NCBI GenBank assembly: GCA_018266895.1
Contig: JAFDZQ010000008.1
Span: 1-42,337 of the forward strand
Reading direction: 5' to 3'
Source of the DNA: Bacteroidota bacterium
GTDB lineage: Bacteria > Bacteroidota > Ignavibacteria > Tepidaquicellales > Tepidaquicellaceae
DNA length: 42,337 nucleotides
A program made the position numbers and the translations under genes. The notes beneath the pieces were generated by a model. It did no database searches. It worked only from the letters and a program-made list of their open reading frames with translations, and was not told the origin of the DNA. Below are positions 36,183-42,337 of the stretch, one piece after another; position 1 is the stretch's first letter; each line of letters begins with the position of its first letter.

Positions 36183-36209
36183 AAATGCGATTTTAAATCG
36201 CATTTTTTT
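36183..36209 (+). terminator. Rho-independent terminator of the tonB cluster
   Basis: Stem aaatgcga/tcgcattt (36183-36190 with 36198-36205), inner pairs extendable, then a T-run to 36209. It lies 36 bases after the TPR gene and 15 bases before the next start codon. Confidence 0.85.
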
Positions 36210-36224
36210 ATAAGATAATATTGA

Positions 36225-37595
36225 ATGGAAAATATTTTAAAATACATAAACGACAACAGGGAAACGTTTGTTGAAGAGCTTAAAGAGTTTTTAAGAATTC
36301 CTTCTATCAGCACCAATGAGGAAAACGCAGGCGATGTAAGAAAGTGCGCGGAATATGTAAAAGCACAGCTTGAAAAAATCGGTCTTGAGAATAATATGAT
36401 CTTAGAAACTCCCGGTCATCCCGTGGTTTACGGAGAATGGCTCAAAGCAGGAAAGGACAAGCCGACAATTCTTATTTACGGACACTATGATGTGCAGCCG
36501 GTTGATCCCGTTGAGTTATGGACAGACCCGCCGTTTGAACCTTCAATAAGAGGTGAAAATATTTTTGCAAGAGGCTCTGCCGATGACAAAGGACAGGTTT
36601 TCATTCACATGAAAAGCATTGAATCTCATTTAAAAAATACCGGTAAACTTCCTGTTAACATAAAATTCATTATAGAAGGTGAAGAGGAGATCGGCAGTGT
36701 TAATCTTGATAATTTTATAGATAAGAACAAGGATTTGCTTAAATGCGATTATGTGGTAGTTTCGGATACAGCGATGTTTGATCACGGAGTTCCTTCTATC
36801 TGTTACGGACTTAGAGGTCTGGCATATATGCAGGTGGAAGTCACAGGTCCGAACAGGGATCTTCATTCAGGATCTTTCGGTGGAGCTGTAAACAATCCAA
36901 TTAACGCTCTTGCACACATAATATGCAAACTGAAAGATGATAAAGGCAAAATACTCATAGACGGATTTTATGATGATGTTTTGAAACTAACTGAAAAGGA
37001 AAGATCGGAATATTCAAAACTTCCGTTTGATGAGAAAAAATACATGGAAGGTCTTGAAATAAACGGGTTGTTCGGAGAAGAGGGCTATACTACGCTTGAA
37101 CGCGCTTCCGGAAGGCCAACTCTTGATTGTAACGGAATATGGGGAGGATTTCAGGGAGAAGGCGCAAAAACTGTTCTTCCATCAAAAGCAGCAGCTAAAA
37201 TTTCAATGAGACTCGTTCCAAATCAGGAACCTGATAAAATCGAAAAACTGTTCACTGATTATGTAAAAAAGATTTCACCGGATTCAGTGAAAGTAACTGT
37301 AAAATCGCTTCATGGCGGTAAAGGTGCAATAACTCCTATTGATTCTCCCGGAATGAACGCAGCGGTAGAAGCCATAAAAAAAGGATTCGGGAAAACACCG
37401 GTTTTTACAAGAGAAGGCGGTTCAATTCCGGTGGTAAATACATTTCAGACATTGCTTAATGCTCCGACAATACTTCTTGGATTCGGATTGCCGGATGAAA
37501 ATGCGCATTCACCTGACGAGCATCTGAATCTGAATAATTTCCATAATGGAATAATAAGCATTGCGCATTACTTTAACGAACTATCTAAAATCTAA
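36225..37595 (+). CDS. M20 family dipeptidase/metallopeptidase
   Basis: The 456-residue cytosolic enzyme has the di-zinc site of the M20/ArgE/carnosinase family: YGHYDVQPVDP (His87, Asp89), the bridging Asp in RGSADDKGQ (Asp120/121), EGEEEIGS (catalytic Glu within 153-155), VVSDTAMFDHG (Asp about 180) and ENAHSPDEHL near the end (His about 426). A dimerisation lid domain is inserted (about residues 195-310; LRGLAYMQVEVTGPNRDLHSGSFGG). It hydrolyses dipeptides or N-acylated amino acids. The exact substrate is not determined by the sequence. The ATG lies 15 bases after a terminator, so its promoter must overlap the end of the previous unit. The next gene begins 10 bases after its stop. Confidence 0.9.
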   Translation: MENILKYINDNRETFVEELKEFLRIPSISTNEENAGDVRKCAEYVKAQLEKIGLENNMILETPGHPVVYGEWLKAGKDKPTILIYGHYDVQPVDPVELWTDPPFEPSIRGENIFARGSADDKGQVFIHMKSIESHLKNTGKLPVNIKFIIEGEEEIGSVNLDNFIDKNKDLLKCDYVVVSDTAMFDHGVPSICYGLRGLAYMQVEVTGPNRDLHSGSFGGAVNNPINALAHIICKLKDDKGKILIDGFYDDVLKLTEKERSEYSKLPFDEKKYMEGLEINGLFGEEGYTTLERASGRPTLDCNGIWGGFQGEGAKTVLPSKAAAKISMRLVPNQEPDKIEKLFTDYVKKISPDSVKVTVKSLHGGKGAITPIDSPGMNAAVEAIKKGFGKTPVFTREGGSIPVVNTFQTLLNAPTILLGFGLPDENAHSPDEHLNLNNFHNGIISIAHYFNELSKI

Positions 37596-37605
37596 TAAAT
37601 CATTA

Positions 37606-37950
37606 ATGGCTAAAATAAAACAGCAAAATATTCAGTCACTAAAATCCAGAAAACACAGAAAAGACCAGAGTCATCTGCACTTTGCAATGACTTCAAAAAA
37701 TTATATCATAATCGGACTGGGAATAGCAATAATAATATTAGGGTATTTTTTTATGTCTGAAAATTCGGTTGACGGATTTCTTCCTACTACCGTAGCTCCG
37801 GTGCTTTTAATAATCGGATATTGCATAATCGTACCTGTTGGAATTCTTTACAAGGATAAGTATAATCCGGATGCTTCTACGGAAGAAATTAAAGAAGTCA
37901 AAAGCGAAGTTAAGACTAAAGTTTCATCTACAAACATACAGACTAAGTAG
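37606..37950 (+). CDS. DUF3098-like small membrane protein
   Basis: The 114-residue protein starts at ATG 37606 (MAKIKQQNIQSLK); an upstream in-frame ATG at 37561 lies inside the peptidase gene and is less likely. A basic N-terminus precedes two membrane segments (about residues 32-51, YIIIGLGIAIIILGYFFMS, and about 62-83, TTVAPVLLIIGYCIIVPVGILY). The tail is charged (EEIKEVKSEVKTKVSS). The pattern NYIIIGxGIAxIILGYxxMS...VAPxLLIIGY is typical of DUF3098 proteins of Bacteroidota, whose role is unknown. It is likely co-transcribed with the M20 peptidase. The tmRNA begins 28 bases after its stop. Confidence 0.8.
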   Translation: MAKIKQQNIQSLKSRKHRKDQSHLHFAMTSKNYIIIGLGIAIIILGYFFMSENSVDGFLPTTVAPVLLIIGYCIIVPVGILYKDKYNPDASTEEIKEVKSEVKTKVSSTNIQTK

Positions 37951-37978
37951 TAAAGTTTTTCAGTTCTTTAAAAATATC

Positions 37979-38342
37979 GGGAATGCAACGGTTTCGACGG
38001 AATGAAAGATGGTTAAAACTGCATATAGTGTTCCTGCCAGCACTTTAAAAAGGTAGAAAAACAATAAACAACAACAATAACGTAGAATATTCCTACGCAA
38101 TGGCTGCTTAATTTAAAGCAACCTCGCTTTAGAGATTCTCTCTCACCGGAGTTTCTGAAGTGTCAAATCAGATGAGATAGTCCGTATGATCGTCTGAGTT
38201 ATACGGGCAAAACTTAATCAGAATAGCAATTACTTTGGCTTGTCTGTCTGCCTGAGTGTTGTGAAATTTAAAGTACAGACTATATATGTAGAGGTTTTAA
38301 TGGTCTTCTTTTCGGACCCGAGTTCGACTCTCGGCATTTCCA
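37979..38342 (+). ncRNA. ssrA: Transfer-messenger RNA (tmRNA)
   Basis: tmRNA rescues stalled ribosomes and adds a degradation tag. The 5' end gggaatgcaacggtttcgac is characteristic. Its first seven bases pair with catttcc at 38335-38341 as the acceptor stem, and the T arm ccgag-ttcgact-ctcgg lies just before. The tag frame ends at 38111: codons from 38082 read VEYSYAMAA then TAA. The same frame continues upstream as Asn codons in an A/C-rich stretch, so GTA at 38082 as resume codon is an inference. The YSYAMAA end matches the Chlorobium-type tag as I recall it. The expected CCA is not encoded (the genome reads a-cta), so it must be added. The last 46 bases are antisense to the GT9 gene ending at 38297. 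Confidence 0.95.
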
Positions 38343-39313
38343 CTATTAATACGTTTAAGTAATTTGTAAAAAGCATTTTCAAGCATTTCATTATTTATGT
38401 CACTCAATGATAATTTGTCCCCTGATATTATTATCTGCGAGTATTCACACAGGGGATAAAATTTCTCAAGATTCCATTTAACGTCAGGATATACAGCGAC
38501 TATCGGTTTGTTATAAGCGGAACATAAATGAACTACAGAGGTATCCGGAGTAATTACAAAACTGCTTCTTCTTACAACTTCTGCTGTCTCAAGTATGTTA
38601 TCAGTTTTGATGAATTTTATTTTCCCTTCACCCGAATTTTCAGTTATAAAATTTATTATCCCCTGGTCTTTTTCAAGACCGGTTAATAACAGCGTAAAAC
38701 TTTTTTCAGACTTTAATTTCCTTACAAATTTTGTCCAGGCTTCAGTATTGATATATCTGCTTTTGCTTCCGGCGGAAACATTGATCAGTACAATTTCTCC
38801 ATCATTGCCGTCCAGATAGCTGAATTTATTTCTGACATATTCAGGAACATAAACAGAAGGCGCAGAGGTAATTTTTAATTCTGAACGGCTTAAAAAATTA
38901 AGAGGACTGATATTGATGTCAGTTGCATGATTTCCGTTTTTAAAATCATTGAGACAGGTATCAAAAATTTTCTTTTTGTTTTCAAAACAAAAACCCAGAG
39001 ACCTTACCGGCTTGAAGAAATTCAGAAGAAGTTCACCGGTTCGTGAATAATTATCTTTAGTATCTATCCAAAGGTCAATTTTACCGTTAATATACTTAAG
39101 CATCGGGATATTCTTCAGAATGTTTTTACTGTAAACAAGCACTTCATCAATATCTTTATGGAAAAGAGGAACATCTTTATTTATACTGCCTGCCATTGAA
39201 ATGATTCTGGAATGCGGGTAAAGAGTTCTAAGGCCGGAAAACAGGGGAGTTGTAAGAATCATGTCCCCGATTTTTCCGATCTGAACTACAAGAATGGTTT
39301 TTGGATTTTGCAA
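38297..39313 (-). CDS. Glycosyltransferase family 9 (heptosyltransferase-like), second copy
   Basis: The 338-residue GT-B enzyme of the WaaF/WaaC/RfaF type begins with ILVVQIGKIGDMILTTPLFSGL (about residues 7-28). It carries the C-terminal donor-site motif FVITPDTSVVHLCSAYNKPIVAVYPD (about 258-283). A GSKSRYINTEAWTKFVRKL block, with the family's usual acceptor-lobe residues, is also present. It probably adds a sugar to lipopolysaccharide core or another envelope glycan. It starts 23 bases after the yidC stop and lies on the same strand, so it may be the last gene of the rpmH-yidC transcript. About its last 15 codons are read antisense through the 3' end of tmRNA, an unusual arrangement. Only distant similarity to the GT9 at 5447 is seen. 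Confidence 0.85.
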   Translation of the reverse strand: MQNPKTILVVQIGKIGDMILTTPLFSGLRTLYPHSRIISMAGSINKDVPLFHKDIDEVLVYSKNILKNIPMLKYINGKIDLWIDTKDNYSRTGELLLNFFKPVRSLGFCFENKKKIFDTCLNDFKNGNHATDINISPLNFLSRSELKITSAPSVYVPEYVRNKFSYLDGNDGEIVLINVSAGSKSRYINTEAWTKFVRKLKSEKSFTLLLTGLEKDQGIINFITENSGEGKIKFIKTDNILETAEVVRRSSFVITPDTSVVHLCSAYNKPIVAVYPDVKWNLEKFYPLCEYSQIIISGDKLSLSDINNEMLENAFYKLLKRINSGNAESRTRVRKEDH

Positions 39314-39336
39314 ATCCGATGTTTATGGAATTATTT

Positions 39337-41196
39337 TTATGTTAATCTTTTTTTAGCCGTATTACCTTCACTTTTCAAATTCTTAACAGCATTGCTCTTA
39401 TTACCTGTTACCACTTCGGTAACAGGAGCAGGATTCTTTTTGTTAGTCCACCACTGATAAGCGATTGTGAAAACATTAAACATAAAATAGTACAGATTTA
39501 ATCCTGCAGGAAAGCTGAAAAACAGAAGCGTAAGCATTACAGGCATAATGTAAACAAGAGCTTTCTGCTTAGGATCGGTCATTGTCATCTTCTGCTGTAT
39601 AAACATCGTAATTCCCATAAGCAATGCGAGTCCGGAGATCTGATCAATACCGAATATGGGAAGCTTAAAAGGCAAATGCATAATAACATCAGGAGAAGCA
39701 AGATCTTTTATCCATAAAAATCCTGCATGTCTCAGCTCAATTGTTGAATTAAAAACTCCAAACAAAGCGTAAAGAATAGGAAGCTGAATAAGCATTGGGA
39801 GACATCCTCCGGCAGGATTTATCTTTTCTTCCTTATATATTTTCATTATCTGCTGATTCGTCTTGACAGGATCATCCTTATATTTTTCCCTAATTGCAGT
39901 GATTTTAGGATTAAGCTGTGACATCTTTTTCATTGAATTCATCTGAGTCTTTGTTAGCGGATTCAGAACTATTTTCATAAGCAAAGCAAACAGCATTATG
40001 ACAATTCCCCAGCTTGGAATGACGCTGTGCATAAAAAACAATAAAGGCAGAATTAAATACTGAGCGATAGGTCTGACAATAAAATCAAGTGAAAATCTCA
40101 ATGTCTTTTCAAGTTCCATTGAATAGGATTTCAGAATGTTGTAATCCAGAGGAGTAAGCAGAATCATAAAAGAAGATTTTTCAATTTGATCATTTTTGAT
40201 TTCCATTTTCACCGCTATGGAATAATTTTCTCTTGCTCCCTTGTCTTTGAGCAGTTCCTTAGTGCCGAACAGATAAGCACCGTCACCTTTTCTTTCTTTC
40301 GGAATAATGAATAATCCGAAATATTTTGTCCTTAAACTTACATAATCGGTAGTTCCGTTGAAATCTCCCTTGAACTCTTCCTTTTCAGTATTCGCGTCAA
40401 GAGTCTCAAGTTCGCCGCCCATATAAGCAAAAGCTTCTTCATAAGTAACTTCCTGATCGCTTCGGAATTCTGTCATATTAAGCGAAGATTCCCAGACTAC
40501 CTGGTATTTGTTGTCTGAAATATATTTTACCGGATTTATCAATTCGTAATCCACATCAAACTCGTACTGATCTCTGAAGAAAGTATATGTCTTTGAAATT
40601 TTTTCAGATCCGTCCGGTGTAATATTAAGTGTATAAACAAGTTTGAACGTCGTATCAGAACTTACGTCAACTTTTTTCCATTCCGGATAATCCGATTCGA
40701 AAACAAGATCTTTTGTATTTACAAGTCTTCCGTCCTTAGAAGTAAACAGCAGGTGAAGTTCTTTTCCCTTTTTCCAGTCTACAAGCTGTAAAGGCTTTTT
40801 ATCCCAGGTTTCATAATTCTTTATCGTATATTTTTTTAAGCCGCCTCCGTAATTTGAGAATTCCATCTGCACTTTTCCGTTATCAACAATTATAACCTTT
40901 TCAGAAGGATTTCCCGAATTTCCAATGGCTTTCTGCGAAAAAATCTTTCCGAACTTAATATTCAGCGAATCGGTTTTGAGGGAATCTGATATCAAAGAAT
41001 TCAGTGATGATTTCGAAGTGTCAGGTTTATTGATTTCAGGATTTTTACTGAGGTTTTTATCCGGTACGCTTACAGAGTCTGTTGTTTTGTTTTTATTCTG
41101 CTGAACCATCTTCTGCTGTGTACTGGAGTTCCAGTAAAGCCAGATCATTAAGACTATTCCGATTAGTACGAATCCAAGTAAAGATTTTTTATCCAT
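39337..41196 (-). CDS. yidC: Membrane protein insertase YidC
   Basis: YidC inserts and folds inner-membrane proteins, alone or with SecYEG. The 619-residue length is usual for Bacteroidota (E. coli 548). An N-terminal anchor (about residues 6-23; LLGFVLIGIVLMIWLYWN) is followed by a large periplasmic beta domain (about 75-350). The conserved insertase core (about 370-590) has VIPSWGIVIMLFALLMKIVLNPLTKTQMNS, NPAGGCLPMLIQLPILYALFGVF and MPVMLTLLFFSFPAGLNLYYFMFN. A basic tail (about 590-619) is suited to ribosome binding. It follows yidD by 34 bases in the standard rpmH-rnpA-yidD-yidC order. Confidence 0.96.
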   Translation of the reverse strand: MDKKSLLGFVLIGIVLMIWLYWNSSTQQKMVQQNKNKTTDSVSVPDKNLSKNPEINKPDTSKSSLNSLISDSLKTDSLNIKFGKIFSQKAIGNSGNPSEKVIIVDNGKVQMEFSNYGGGLKKYTIKNYETWDKKPLQLVDWKKGKELHLLFTSKDGRLVNTKDLVFESDYPEWKKVDVSSDTTFKLVYTLNITPDGSEKISKTYTFFRDQYEFDVDYELINPVKYISDNKYQVVWESSLNMTEFRSDQEVTYEEAFAYMGGELETLDANTEKEEFKGDFNGTTDYVSLRTKYFGLFIIPKERKGDGAYLFGTKELLKDKGARENYSIAVKMEIKNDQIEKSSFMILLTPLDYNILKSYSMELEKTLRFSLDFIVRPIAQYLILPLLFFMHSVIPSWGIVIMLFALLMKIVLNPLTKTQMNSMKKMSQLNPKITAIREKYKDDPVKTNQQIMKIYKEEKINPAGGCLPMLIQLPILYALFGVFNSTIELRHAGFLWIKDLASPDVIMHLPFKLPIFGIDQISGLALLMGITMFIQQKMTMTDPKQKALVYIMPVMLTLLFFSFPAGLNLYYFMFNVFTIAYQWWTNKKNPAPVTEVVTGNKSNAVKNLKSEGNTAKKRLT

Positions 41197-41230
41197 TATT
41201 ATTATTTACTGTCTGTTTATTTATCCTGAT

Positions 41231-41479
41231 TTAACGGATTGTTTTTAAATTATGTGAACAAGGTTTTTTTTCCGGAACCGGATCATATCCCCCTTTACAA
41301 AAAGGATTGCATCTTAATACTCTGTAAACAGTCAGAAATAAACCATAAAAAAAGCCGTGTTTTTGAAAAGCTTCAATGCTGTAATGTGAGCATGAAGGAT
41401 AAAACCTGCATGAATCCGGTAATATAGGTGAGATTGTTTTCTGATAAACTTTTATCAGAAAAATTGATATAAAACTCAT
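41231..41479 (-). CDS. yidD: Membrane protein insertion efficiency factor YidD
   Basis: The 82-residue protein has the family hallmarks [22 protein letters not shown] (about residues 12-33) and [16 protein letters not shown] (about 54-69), with four conserved cysteines and an N-terminal amphipathic helix for peripheral membrane binding. It assists YidC-dependent insertion. Its start overlaps the end of rnpA by 4 bases (ATGA-type overlap), showing translational coupling. Confidence 0.94.
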   Translation of the reverse strand: MSFISIFLIKVYQKTISPILPDSCRFYPSCSHYSIEAFQKHGFFYGLFLTVYRVLRCNPFCKGGYDPVPEKKPCSHNLKTIR

Positions 41480-41964
41480 TTTACCTTAAAATATTTAATA
41501 ATCTTTTCCGAAGCTTTTATCATTTCCAATTGGATCTCATGAATCTTCACAGCAGGATCATTTAAAAATTTATTGTATCCTTTTTCACTGAGTGAAAAAA
41601 TAACATTCGCATTTTTTATGCTGCTGAAAAGATGTTTATTTAATCTGTATGATTCTTTCAGCAGTCTTCTTATCCTGTTCCTCAGTGCGGCTTTCCTGAT
41701 CTTTTTCTTTGCAATAATAAAGCCCACTTTTAATGATATTGTCAAAAGCGGGCTTTGAATGAAATCAACTGGAACCGGATCTTTGATTTTATTTACAAAA
41801 ACTTTAAGATAATCAGTTGAAAATATTACAGAGTTCTGAAGTATATTTATGTAAGAATTATGGCCTTTTACAATCTCATTCCTGCTTAAGCTGTTATTCT
41901 TTTTTGAAACACTGTGAACATTCTTTTTAATTTTCCCGCCAAAAAGATTTTCGCTTTTTTCCAT
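41476..41964 (-). CDS. rnpA: Ribonuclease P protein component
   Basis: RnpA binds the RNase P RNA and helps recognise the 5' leader of precursor tRNAs. The 162-residue protein is longer than the usual about 115-130. The family core runs from [17 protein letters not shown] (about residues 26-42) to [13 protein letters not shown]. It includes the RNA-binding signature [24 protein letters not shown] (about 86-109), the RNR box. An extra basic N-terminal stretch of about 25 residues is rich in Lys, Asn and Ser and may be disordered. A later start would remove it, but no internal Met precedes the core, so the ATG at 41964 is kept. It lies 61 bases after rpmH. Confidence 0.92.
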   Translation of the reverse strand: MEKSENLFGGKIKKNVHSVSKKNNSLSRNEIVKGHNSYINILQNSVIFSTDYLKVFVNKIKDPVPVDFIQSPLLTISLKVGFIIAKKKIRKAALRNRIRRLLKESYRLNKHLFSSIKNANVIFSLSEKGYNKFLNDPAVKIHEIQLEMIKASEKIIKYFKVK

Positions 41965-42025
41965 TTATATTGCAGTGCAAAGATACTCAGAATGTTCTGT
42001 ATAAACCGGAACAAATTATTAGTCT

Positions 42026-42187
<162 letters not shown>

Positions 42188-42209
42188 TTATTTTATAATA
42201 TTAATCAAC

Positions 42210-42238
42210 AAAATACGAATGCTAAGCAAGAATTTCAA
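42210..42238 (-). promoter_or_regulatory. Candidate rpmH promoter
   Basis: On the minus strand TTGAAA (42238-42233) and TATTTT (42215-42210) are separated by exactly 17 bases, 25 bases before the rpmH ATG. It matches a vegetative sigma-factor promoter with one mismatch in each hexamer. There is no obvious Shine-Dalgarno between. Confidence 0.45.
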
Positions 42239-42272
42239 GGAATTAATAAAATATATCAGGAATTTTCCTCAC

Positions 42273-42290
42273 ATCCGTCCAAAACGTTTA
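42273..42290 (-). repeat. Right copy of the 18-bp inverted repeat shared by both ends
   Basis: Bases atccgtccaaaacgttta are the exact reverse complement of bases 1-18. A shorter related string, ctgtccaaa, closes the window at 42329-42337. The copy lies in the 153-base region upstream of rpmH, where an origin would be expected, but no TTATCCACA-type DnaA box is seen there. Confidence 0.7.
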
Positions 42291-42337
42291 AATTAAAATT
42301 AATTAAGAATTTTAAATTTGTTCTGGGGCTGTCCAAA

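Noticed and set aside
38041-38085. Short tandem caa/aac units near 38061-38081 as a microsatellite or CRISPR-like repeat
   Set aside because: They are the unpaired A/C-rich stretch of tmRNA just before the tag codons.

Overview
The window is AT-rich, gene-dense bacterial chromosome that looks like the Ignavibacteria/Chlorobi side of the Bacteroidota superphylum. Evidence: several secreted proteins end in a type IX secretion (T9SS) sorting domain with an N(Y/F)PNPFNP motif; there is a bacillithiol gene (bshC); most genes lack Shine-Dalgarno sequences; and the tmRNA tag ends in YSYAMAA, which I recall from Chlorobium. This placement is an inference, not a database result. No phage, transposase, integrase, CRISPR array or resistance gene was seen.

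Layout. 0-3.5 kb: two leftward genes, an unrecognised helical protein and a secreted beta-helix protein with a dockerin-like end. 3.8-7.6 kb: a rightward cluster of bshC, a GT9 glycosyltransferase and an RlmI-type 23S rRNA methyltransferase. 7.7-10.6 kb: a lipoprotein and TonB-dependent receptor pair. 10.8-15.4 kb: a small methyltransferase, then a 1176-residue protein joining a polytopic membrane region to a GMC flavin oxidoreductase, the most unusual gene here. 15.4-22.0 kb: a GC-rich intergenic repeat, a T9SS cargo protein, a metallo-hydrolase, a sodium/solute symporter and priA. 22.1-27.1 kb: tRNA-Arg, a repeat-bearing gap and three tandem LVIVD-repeat T9SS proteins. 27.3-31.2 kb: pstSCAB behind a candidate PHO-box promoter. 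31.3-38.0 kb: an L,D-transpeptidase; a tonB, small membrane protein, PstS-like lipoprotein and TPR cluster; an M20 peptidase; and a DUF3098 protein. 37.98-38.34 kb: tmRNA. 38.3-42.2 kb: the leftward rpmH-rnpA-yidD-yidC block, followed by a second GT9 gene whose 3' end is antisense to the tmRNA 3' end.

How it fits together. The rpmH-rnpA-yidD-yidC block is normally beside dnaA/oriC, so the right end probably approaches the origin, although no DnaA box is visible. Outer-membrane and nutrient themes recur: TonB receptor, TonB, phosphate ABC importer, PstS-like lipoprotein and T9SS exoproteins. The two ends of the window carry the same 18-bp sequence in inverted orientation.
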